From: CAZYPU01 sp964649665
GTDB taxonomy: Bacteria > Omnitrophota > Gorgyraeia > JABMRN01 > RBG-13-46-9
Reading direction: 5' to 3'
Length of the DNA stretch: 37,667 nucleotides
Assembly (NCBI GenBank): GCA_964649665.1
Contig: CAZYPU010000007.1
Span: 1 to 37,667, forward strand
The position numbers and the translations under genes are program-made. Below the pieces are notes generated by a model. It was not told the DNA's origin and did not search any database. It saw nothing but the letters and a program-made list of their open reading frames with translations. This document shows positions 22,401 to 34,400 of this stretch, piece after piece. Position 1 is the first letter of the stretch. Every line of letters starts with the position of its first letter.

Positions 22401-25400
22401 TATAGTGAGGACAATGGAGCGCCTCGCGGAAGAGGGGCTCGTCAAGACCGCCTATAATATCCGTATACAGAGAAGCTTTGAGGAGCCTAACCAGTTTATC
22501 ATCGAAAAGCACAGTACGCTAAAACACTTCGGGCTTCTTGAAAAAAGTGAGCAGGACAGGGCCCATGTCTCCGTTCGTAGGATAATACAACAAGGCTCCG
22601 TCAGAGAAAAAAGAGTCGCCGGCACAAGGACATTCAGGGCAGATGACCTGGAGGAACACGTATACGATCCCGGAGACTTCCTCCTGTATATCGATACAAA
22701 AGGGAATGTCGTCACATCCGCCCACGCTGTCTATATGCCCGAAAAAGATCGGCAAAAATACGCCGCGGAGGGCATCCCTCTTGTTATCGCGAATATTAAT
22801 GATGATAGTTGGACGGATATTGTGATTGACAAGCTGCTCTTCGAGAATTCCCTGGGCTATATAGTGGACCCCTTCTATTTCGTTAATCCCATAACATACC
22901 AGAAGAATACCAGGCTCACCCGCAGGCTTTTCGAAAAAGCCGCGATAGGCGGCGTGGCCATAAAAGAGATAATGCATACGATGGTAAAGGCGATATTTTT
23001 ATATGCGAAAGGCGAAGCAGGCAGGGCCGAATCCGGCGTGAAAGCTCTCCTGGCGGAATTTGAATCAAAAACGGAGGGCATGAAGGAAAAGAAGAGGGTA
23101 AGGTTGAGAAAAGCGCTGAATGAAACCATGATAAACCTTTCCTACTTCCTGTTCATGAACACGGAGGATATGAACATACCCGCATTTATGGCGGACTGCC
23201 TCGGAAACAAGGTTTTTCATTCTTCCCCCCAATTCAGGCCCGACATAAAAGTCGCGATGGAAATTCTGCGCCGCAATGGGAAACTTCGCAGTAAGTTACT
23301 ACGCGATTTAAACCCCGGATACCGAGGAAAAACCAACCTGAAAGGCCTAATGCCAACGGGCTGGATTGAAAACCTGGACGCGGAATCATGCGTCCATTGC
23401 CCGGTTTATACAATCCATAATATTCGCCCAACCTCGTTCAGCTCTTTTAGCGACTGGGGTGCAGATGATGCGTTTCACACCGATGATTTTGTGCTATATG
23501 CGCTTAATTCAGATTCTGCTGTTGCCCAAGCCGCGAAAAAATTTGCTTACGCCCATGATTGCGCGGAAAGCGGGGTTATAAAACGCGGATTCGGGATACT
23601 ATACGTCGAGGATGAGGACGCCACATATTACATTGAGGAGAGGGGCAATTATGTTTCTTTATTTGAATCGGATAATTTGTGGATCCGGTTGGAAGGATTA
23701 GAGGAAAGCAGCGATGCCGTATCAATGCTAAAAAGCATGGGCGCCTTTGCGGCCAAGCTTGATGAAGCCGGCATAAAATTTAATCCAAGATACAGAGGGA
23801 CGAGAGTCTTCGGAGAGCATCATGTACTACGCGGAGACAGATGGACACTGGTGGACACAAGAGGCCTATCGCGCGCCCCTTCCGCCATATCGTCTAAAAA
23901 AGGTTTATTAGCCCTGCTAAAACGCCTGACAAGGAAAGAATGGCGCGCAGGTGCTTCTAGGTTATCGCCGGTAGGAAAGGAACGGCAGGAAAATATACGG
24001 ATGATGGAAAAGCTTTTCAACGAGGGGTATAGAGAGGAGATGAAACGCCTGGAAGGAAGGGAGAGCGATCATTTGCCCGCCTCAAGCGCCGTGCCGTGCG
24101 AGCTCCGTTCTTCGGCGATGTGGTGGCCTTTTGGGAAGACGCGGCAGTTTGCCTGGGACCAATTTGCAGGAGGAGGCACGGTGGGCAGGATACTAAGGTT
24201 ACTCAGGCTGGGGCCGCCGAGAGAAGAGCCGAAGTTTTTTGCGGCCGGAGGCGCTACGCCCGAGCCCCGGTCAATACTTCCCCTCGGAAATAACGGCGAA
24301 AGCCCGGAGAAAATGGCGATAATAAAGCGAGAATCCGCTGCTATGGATATATACGCCGCCGCCCATAATAAGGCGCCGAACATGGAGATTTCCATCAACC
24401 CGGATATAGAGGAGGCCGGTGTTGTTTTTGCCTGCGAGGTAATAAAAGAAATTCAGGCACGGATGAGAAGGCTCCCCAATAATAAAAAAATTGTCATCAA
24501 CTTCTGCACCGGCGACACGCCCTGGATAGGGTATACAAAGATGGCTTATTTCCTTGACTTTTGGGACAAAAGCCCCGAGATTCGGGCTATTCTGAATCGC
24601 TACGGCGTCGATACAAAATTAAAGCCCGACATGAGCCGGGTGGTCGCGTATCCTTTGGACGCGGTCTTTCCGCAGAAGAGGACCGATTACCATTCCTTCG
24701 CCAATATACTCAATAACATGTTTGAGAGGCTGCATATACCGCAGGAAAACAGGCATCTTTTTTACGGCGATATCTACGAAGACCGCACGCGGATGTCGGA
24801 CGGGGATTTTGCGGAACTTATGCGGGATATAGAAAAAAACGGCCTTATTTTTGATGACGATCCTGGAGCCGCCGGGCGTTCGGACATTCAGACCAAATTC
24901 ATAAACGCCATGAGATTACAAGCAGAGCGTATGAGTAAAGAGATAGAGGATCTGGGAGGGGCGCATATATTCCTCTCTGGCGTGGGCCCATCTTATGCAG
25001 GAAAGGGCCACGTGGGCTTCATGGAATCCGGGACGCCATTTGGCAGGAAGGCCTTCATAGGAGCGGCGCATTTCCACATATCTGCCGGGCACGCGAAGGA
25101 AAATGGCGGGCTTAGGAATTTTTATGTGAACGGCCGTCCGAAGTGTGGGTTCATCACCTTCGGTTTTCACGAGCTCCTGTTAAGGCAGGGAAACCCCGAC
25201 ATCGCCGACGACGTGAAGGTTATCGTTGTCTCCACCGGAAACGCGAAAAATAATTCTATCTATCGCGGTATAGAAGGCGAATATGATCCCGCATACCCCT
25301 TAAGCGGCCTGCAGCGCTCCAGGGGCATATTTGTGTTGGATAATACTTCCGCGATAAACTTGAGAATAAAAAAATATCCGTGGGAATTTTACCGGATAGA

Positions 25401-28400
25401 CGATTGGGGCAAACAGGCGGTAAAGGAATTTTTTGTCCGCGTCTCTTCGGCCTGCGGTAAAAAAATAATAGACCTGACAGAAGACGATTTTCTCCGGCTT
25501 CCCGATGGCGGAAGCGAAGAGGTCCGGAAGATAAAGAGATATAACCTGGGCACGCTGAAAAAGCTTGGAACATGGGATGAGTTAAGAATAAGGGTTATAC
25601 AGGATATAAGCGCCGCTATCACCACGCCGGATGGCGTCGCAGCCCGGCTTGGCCTCAAACCCGCCACCAATGACGGCCCTACCGAAGTGGTTATCATAAA
25701 TCCCCACCTTGACGATGAATATCTCGCGATGGCCGATACAATAGAGGAGCTCGTCCGCGCGGGATATCAGGTGAGCACTTACTATATGCAGAAGGGCTAT
25801 ACGGCGGTAGATGAGCAGTACGTGGCGGGTATTCTTAATTACATTAAGGGATGGACCCGGGAAGAATTGGCAGCGTACTCCGTCCTCGATGAAAAAGAAC
25901 TAACAGGCCGCCTTGCCAAATTAATCAAAGACAACAATCTTCACGTTAGTCCTTCGGATTATGATGTCTGGAGCCATATGGGCGCCGAAGAGAAGCGCCT
26001 TCGCGCGCAAATTCTATTCCTTAATATGAACAGAAAGCTGAAGGGCGCGCTCGCGGAGAAAGAAAAACTCGAGGCGCTGGTCGATTTTCTTATCGCGGCT
26101 TCGAACTTAAAAGAATCATGGGGGTCTAAAGACGTATCCTTCATGTCCGATATAAAGGTCTTTATCCGCACCACGGAGGCGAAAAGCGCCCTGATGAGCC
26201 GCGGGATGGATTTTGAGGATATCCACGCGCCCTGGGACATGGCGTACGGGGCGGAGGGCCGTAATCCAACCGTAAGCCCAAGCGACATAGAGACGGTCAA
26301 GAATATTCTGGTTGAGAAGAATAAATCCGGACGGCTCGGCCTTGTCATATCTAACGGCGAGGGTTTTCCGGATTACGGCGCGCATTCCACGGTTGAGATC
26401 ACGGTTACGCGCGTTCTCCTGGAGCTCATGAAGGAAGGCGAGATCAATCCGGATAATTTCAGGTATCTGCAATATGCCGGCGTATGGGAGAGGATAGGGA
26501 CCGACCAGGCCGAGTTGAGCGTTGTGTGCCCGGCGGCCGCGTTAGAACGTTTTGAAAGAGAGTTCCGGCAGTATTACCCGTCTCAGGCGCCGCCGCCTGT
26601 TCCGGATTCAGGATTTACGGAACCCATGCACTTCTCCGCGCAGGTTGTCGATAACAGCCGCAAGACCCGTCAGGAGATAATAGGCCTTTTGGGCGCGACA
26701 GGGCATTTGAACCCCGCCTTGGAGGAGAGCGAAGCAGGTATTCTTAATTATAAAGTATTCGATTTCACAAAGGCCGACAAAAGAGAAGAGATTGTCAGCT
26801 GGCTCAGGAGTAAGGTGCGGGAGCTGGACAACGTGAGGCCCATAGTTGACAATGCGAGCAACCTGGCGCTTAACGGCCCTGTGCCGTTTCCGGATGTCGT
26901 ATCCATGGTGGAACATGTCAATAGATTAGAGGCGGCTGGCATACGATTGAAGTACATTTTAAGCGTAGAAGACCTGAAGAGGCAGTTAAAAACGGCAAGA
27001 TTGGCAAGGCACCGCAACGCCGCCAAGCGCGCCTTAAGTGTTATCGGTACGCCGGAGGCCTTAAAAGCGCTTGCCGAAAATCCGCCCGCCATTAAATTTA
27101 TCGATAATCATGACGGGATTCTTAATACTTTGAAAGACTTCGGCACGCCCGTAATGGTAATAAATTTTGACGCGTACAGCGATTTAAGGGGCGCCTCATC
27201 GGAAGGTGCCTGGATAGCTAAGGCCAAGGCAACTGGATATGCGGATACAGTCGTTACTTGTCCCCGCGGATGGCGTAAAGACGAGGGTATCGTCAGGCGG
27301 GAATTGGCAAAGGCGAAGAAAAAGGGCCTGCCGATAGTAGTCAGTTTTTGTTTTGATTATTTCTCGCTGGGCAAGGAATCGGACGCGGAAGAAGGCTATC
27401 ATACTGATTTAGCCGATGTTCCCGCTGAAGTGGAAGATATAGTCAAGTTCATAGAAGAGGATAACGGCGTGGAGATAGCCAGCGTCGTGGGGGCGCGTTC
27501 CGAGAAGTATCTCCACCCGCGCGCCGACTTGGATTACATAAAAAGTCTCGAGCATATAATCTATTCGGTATTTAAACACGGCCGACCGCCTCTCTCGTCC
27601 GCGCTAACGCGGAATAATGATGAGGCGCGCGCAGAAGAATGGGAACTTTTGCCTGACGGAGAGGGGAAACTGCAATACGCCTTAAGAATTTTTTCAGGCG
27701 GAGAGAAGATGGGCGAGATTCATCTTACAATAAAAGACAAGGGCATTATACTGCGGCCATGCGAAAAGGGCCTGGAGGTATGCGAGATAAGAAAAAAACA
27801 CGGGACGAAGTTGTTGCTGCAAGGGCTTATCCATGCCGCGGAACTTGCCCGCGAACGGGGTCTGTCGCCTGAATGGGCGCTAGTCTATTACGAAGACGTG
27901 CCGGTTGAAATAGCGGGCGATGTAACATACGGATTATCGCGCTTCCTGGAGAGCCTTGGTTTTTCGGACTCTAGCCGCGTAAAGATAAAAGATGAAGGCC
28001 TGAAGAACCTGATAAGAGATTGTCCAGGAGCCGGCGCCACGGATAGATTCAGTTACCGGTTCGCCGGATTGGAAAATATCCGGTGCATAGCAAAATCGAA
28101 AGGTATTAAAATGCCGGCTGCGCCGGAAGGCGGATCCGCTCCCGCGGATGCCGGAACCGCGGATTCCATCCCGGCCGGAGACGGCGGGAGCCGCAAAGAC
28201 GAAGCGTATGTCCAGTTTGGCGAATTTCGCGTTCCGATAGAGATTGTCGAACTCCTTAGACAGGACCTTCTTGAAAAAACATATCGGGAAAATTCTATTG
28301 GCTTTAGGCTATTCGCGGAGAAGATCAGAGATCACTGGCAGGGCCGCGAGTTTCTGCAATATGTTGCGCTGCTCAGAGGGTTATTCACGATAGACGATCT

Positions 28401-31400
28401 GAGGCAAGCCTTTGAAAAAAACGAAATAGCCTTCGTGGCGCTTTTTACCGTCATGAAGCGCGACGGCAAGATAACATTCATGAAACAACTCGAAGAGCTC
28501 AGCGCAAATACAAGCCCGGACGTATTCGCGGCGTTTACGCGGTTCGCCAAAAATAAGCCGGACATGTTCGCGTATTTTATCTCTGATCTGGCCAGGAGCA
28601 GAATAGAAGAAATCCTGGTAACCGAGTCTGACTGGAACGATCTGGTAAGGGCATACATGGACAGCCCGCAAATATCGCTGGTATCGTTTAACCAGTGGAA
28701 ATCTGATATATTTGAGGCGGAAAGACCGGCATGGCGGCATGAGCCGACAAAAAAAGGAAGCAAGGGTGGCGTGGCAAGTTGGATCTATCATCTCGATGTC
28801 TACAAAGCTCACCAGGCGCTCGCCAAAAATATAGACAATGACCACCCTTTAAGCAATTTACGCGCGAAGGAACGACTCCTGGACTCTGTGGACGCGGCTT
28901 TTGATGCTATTGACCTCAAGGGCCTCGCTATCGGTACGCAGAGCTACGTGAAGGCGCTGCTCTTGGAAGAGGTGCTGAAAAAGGGCGGCGTCCCGTCGGA
29001 ATTCACGCAACGGCTTCAATCGGAAACGATACCCGCGCTCAGGAAGATAGAGGCCTTCGGGAAACGGTATCCAACACTCGGGATGGAGCCAAAAAAATAC
29101 ATAGATTTGGATGATACGGAAGCGCGCAGCCTCTTTACCCTTCAGGTCAGGATGTCGAATTATCTTTCGCGGGTGAAGACACCGCACGGAATGGTCAGAT
29201 CTATGGTATACCCCAGGGAAGGTATCTCGGGTGAGATACGCATAACGCCTACGGTGTACCCTATAGCTGTACTTCTCGCGAGAAAGATGTACGAGCTCGG
29301 TATTATTGATCGCATGCTCTATTCAAGCTCCGTTGCCGGTGACTACATGAAAGAGGCGCCGCTGCTTCTGACGACATTATTCTACGCGAATTACCCTCCC
29401 GGCACCGCGCTTTCAATAGCGCCGGATACGACAAGCGAATTAATGTTCCCGGGTGTTAGGGGTTACTTCGTGGGTGCTAGTGTTGACGCCTGGACTGGTG
29501 AAGTGCTAAGCCGGAAAGATCCTAAAACCGGGGGAACGCAAACGAACTTTTTCCATTCGGCAGTCATGGACCTGGTTCACGGCGGGGAACCGCTTGTATT
29601 TTATGAGAAAGATTTGAGAAGAACCTTTCTTTTCACTACAGCAGCGGCCGCGTTTCTCGGCCGATATGGGATTAAGAATAGAGCGTTACTAGAGGCGTTT
29701 ACAGCGTTCAAAGATGATATTTGCCGTTTTCTGCTGGATAGTGCGCGGCTCCCGGCTGATGATTTCGGTATTTTATTCAAGAAAAAAGCGCGCGGTGGAT
29801 TTAGCAAAGACGAGCTGCTACAGGTATTGAAGGACCTCGAGAAACACTTCAGGGCCATGCCGCAGGACAGTAAAGAGGAACGACGCAGAAAAGCGGACCT
29901 GCACGCCGAATTTCAGGAGATCGTGGAACACCACGCCGAAATTATCGAACGGCACATCTTCACGCGCGAGGAACGAGAACTCGTAAACATGGCGCTCCGC
30001 GAAGACTTTAGGGGTATCAATGATACCGCGGGTCCGGCCGCCCGCGGCGTAAGCGGAGATAAAAGGAGCTTTTCTCGCTTTGATATGGAAGATCCGCTCG
30101 GGATGCGAAGAAGAGGATTCCATGTCGGCGAACCGCGCGACATTTTGTCAGAAATACAAGGCAGAATCGGCGGGGCAAGCAGCAGTTCCGTTAATGAAGG
30201 AGCGACAGGCTCAGACGAGGGCGAAGGCAGGACGGCGCCGGCGAGACCGTCACCGGGTAACCCCTATGAGAGAAGGTGGATGGCTGCCGAAAGACGCGTA
30301 TTGATGAAATTTATCGCCAACTTCGATTTTACAAAACCCGAACATTTTGCGGTACCAAAGTGCTTAGTTAGTAATGATATTCCGGGTGATGCGTTATGTA
30401 AGATGGAGAATAACAATATAGTTTTCAACAGGCGCAAATTGGCGCAAGCATCAGGATTAAAAGAGCGTAAAGACATTTGGTGGGATGTGTACGGTCAATG
30501 GTATACAAAAAAAATGGCTGAATACTGGAATAATATCGTTGGCGATGGTACGGGAGAGCATTATTCAGACAAAAAGTTTGGCGCGCGGATAAGGAAGGTT
30601 GAAAGAGTTTTAAGAAATAATGAAGTCAATGTACGGGGCAAATCGGTCTTAGATATCGGAACAGGCGACGGCTCTTCTGCGTGTGCGGCCGTGTCAGAGG
30701 GGGCTAAGTTTGTATGCGGCATAGATATTTCAAAGAAAAGCCTTGCAATAGCCCGTAAAAAAGCGCGGGAAAGGTCATTGGACATCAGGTATCTTAATAA
30801 AAGCGTTGCGGAAATAGCATCTGTAAAAACAGAATTTGATGTGGTTATCGCGATAGATGCCATGTCGTATCTCCCTCATCACATGCGATTAAAAGCCCTT
30901 AAGCAGATTTTCGAAAACATTCCAACTGGAGCTAGCATCTTTATATATGAAGATTTTCGTTTTTATGACGGCGAATGGACAGACAAAGAATGGATAAATG
31001 CGCTGGAGGCCGCAGGTTTTGACCGATGGGACATATGGAGTGAAATAGATTATGGCTTTTCTTTCCCTAATGGGATTATATTAAAAGCGACTAAGGCGAA
31101 TGCGGCTATAACTGGTGCGGAAGACGCCTCCGCTCCCGCGGATGCCGCAGGCGCGGACGCGCCCCAAAGTGATGCGTCTTCCGCCAAGCCGAACCTGAAA
31201 ACTCCGCTGGCCGCCGATGCGGTCACAGCCGAACAAGTGTTATCAAAGATATGTTCCGGAGAAGATGAAATCAATTCGGCAAAAATGATTGATAGATTGG
31301 AAATAGGGCCTGGAGATAAAGTTTTATGCATTGGTGCTGGCTTGAAAACATCTCATCCTATATCCTGCGCGGTCAGAGGGGCTAATGTTACCATTGTGCA

Positions 31401-34400
31401 GCCAGATTTTTATGGAAACGCAATAGCCGGATCATTGTCTCCTCAAAATGTGCCATTGGAATCTGCCATATTGGATGAAACCGAAGCAATCAGCGGCGCG
31501 TTCGATACGGATTTAATAGGAAATCGTATAGATTTGGAAAGCTATAGGTGCGACGTGCAATCAGCAGGATTGCCATCAGCGCATTATTCCTACGTATTCT
31601 TACTCAACGTTATAGGGGATGTGAATGTTTCCGGACACCCGCGAGATATAGTTGCGTCTGTTCTGGCATCCGCTAGAGACAATGCTATTATTCTCGTTTC
31701 TTCAAAGCTAGAATCGGACGGAGATGTGAGGATGTTTAAAGATTTCGCTCAAGTATTAGGGTACCTTGTTGAATCTTGCGGAGAATTTGAAGGGAAAGAA
31801 ATGGTTTATGCGTTTAAGATTCATCGGAAACAACCAACTGCTGCGACGCAAGAAGCGCCTGCCGTCGCAGGGATCGAATTCGTTCCCGCGGATGCCGGAG
31901 CCGCGGACGTGTCCCAAAGTGATGCGTCTTCGCAAACGCAATCTAATTCTAAACTCTCGGGATACGATTACGCGCAGATTATAAGAACTTTAGCATTGTC
32001 CGAAGATCCAATTGCAATCATTCTTGAAATAGATGGGGGCCTGAAACTGCATGGCGGCATACGCACGCTTGAGGCTATAGAAAGAGGCCTGCCGGCATCT
32101 CCGGCTCGGACTTACCTTGGTGAAGTCATCGAAGCGTATCGGCAAAAAAATAATGTGCATGGCCGGAAAGAATTAATTGTTTCGGAAAATGAAATAGATA
32201 CCTTTGTCCCGGACGAACCAGGATTTTATGTAGAAGCCGGCGCGGAACAAGAAAAGGTCTTAGAGAGCGGAAAGCCGCTCCAATTCAGTGAAGGCGGCCT
32301 TATATATCACGAGAGAGATGGCCTTGATGAGGCGATCCTTAATGGATATTTAACGGGCGATATTAAATTAACGAGATTGGCGCACGCCTGGGCAACCAGT
32401 TCATTTAATAAAGAGTCATCAAGCCCCGCAATCTTTGTTGTTAAAAGTGGTATATTTAACAGATTATTGCAAGAAGGCAGGGCCGCCTTGATAGTGAAGG
32501 GTATGGACCCGTATCCAACGATAAATTCGCCGTTTTCTATCGAAAACGTGGAAGAGATATGGATAAGCGAGGATACATACGATAGATATCGCGCTATTGT
32601 AGACATGCCGAAAACCGACATAGAAAAAAGATTAAAACAGCGGCTTCAAGCGTTGCTTGAATCAGGTAAGCTAAAGGTAATACTCAACCTAAGGCATAAG
32701 ATCTTGCCCCCAGATTTGCATGAACGGTTCGTAACCGTCAGAACACATATTAAGACATATATGTTTTATCGAGATCTCTATGCACAGTTTCCCGCGCTGC
32801 AAGCCCTCGTCGCCGCTTCCGCGGATGCCGGGGCCGCGCCGCAAGCGCCCACCGGAGCGAGCACAACGAGCGACATCCTGAGCGAACCGGGGGACGCAGC
32901 CGCGTCCCCGGATAGGATGGCACCAGATGCGGTTTCCCGGGATACAGAAAACATAGAGTTCATGGATTCTATCAAACATGACTCTGTGTACTATTGGATA
33001 AGTGAAATGATCAGATTGAAGAAATGGAGTAATGATTATACACTGATAAATTTTGATTTCCATGCAGATGATGATAGCACGCGTCCCGGTATGAATGACG
33101 GCAGTTGGGTACAATATGCTAAAGAAAAAGAATTGATAGGGCAGTATCAATGGGTATACCACGAGAAGTCAATCAAGTATTCGCTTTACGCTGATCACAA
33201 AACAGGCGACCCGCTCTCAGATCTTGCAGATTCTGCAAGGCCGGTCATAGTTACTTTTGACCTGGATTATTTCATCACGAAAAGGTGTGAAAAGATTTCC
33301 CATGATGAGATAGACACTAGAATAAAAAGGGCTGTGGATGGACTTATTGCGAAGGGATATGTAATAAAAGGAATAAACATATCCCACTCTATAGATGAGA
33401 TACATATTGATCTGGAGGACTATACGACGAACAAGCTTAAATCGGAACTGGCAAGGTTGCCAGGAATGAAATCGGCTAAAACGCTGTCTACAAATCCACT
33501 GCCGGAAGTGCCCGCCTCCGTTCCGGAGCCGAGTACGCCCACTGCGCCGAAAGACGGAAGGGACTGGCCGGATGGCGAGCCGAACATGGGGCCCGAGGGC
33601 CGTGACGGCATGGACCGTCCGGAGCGCGAAGGCGACCAATCGCCGAGGTTCGAACCCGCTCCCGCGGATGCCGCAGGCGCGGCGGACGAAGTTGAGGAAA
33701 ATACCGCTACTATAGAAGGAATAGAATGCAATCTCGCACAAGGGTTCCATTTCGCCCCAGCTGATGAAATAGCTTCTAAAATTATAACCATTTACCGTTC
33801 TACCGGAATAAAAGTCTTTTTTAAGACCGCTGAGACTGTAGGATTTTTCGGCCCTAGAGAAATAGACGATGTCGTAAGAGCAAAAGTAGAGGGCGCAAGT
33901 CTCGAAGAGCTTAAGACACGTTTGCCAAACATTAATATTGTGAATTCTTTATTTAACGGGGAGATGGATGACTTTGAAAAATGCACTCTAGATGAAATAT
34001 TCGATCGTTATAAAGAATTTTGCACTAAACAAATATTAAGCCTGGCGATAATGCCTAGAGGAAGCAAAGAGGAATCTAAATACGACATTGTAATCGTAGG
34101 AAACTATCCGGAACACATCCTAAGGGAAGTTGCGGAATATATGAGGGATTACAGCAGGGAAGAGTTATTGTTAGAGCCAAGAATGCAAAAAGAAAGTAAT
34201 GCTTTAGAAGCCGTGAGTCTAAAAACATATTATAATGACCGGTGGGATAGTATGCTAAAGCAAATTCGTACGGAATCCGGAAGTATTCCTAAAGGCGCGA
34301 AAACGCCGCAAGCGCCCGCTGGCGAAACGCCTATGCCACCGGAGGACGATGAAACTGGCACGCCGCGTCCGACTGTCGGCTCGGAATGCGCTGTTGATAC

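Noticed and set aside
23690..23890. Protein-kinase-like domain in the giant protein (GEHHVLRGDRWTLVDTRG)
   Set aside because: Only a vague likeness to the catalytic-loop and metal-binding region of kinase folds; the key Asp/Asn pattern is not convincing, so it is mentioned only in passing.
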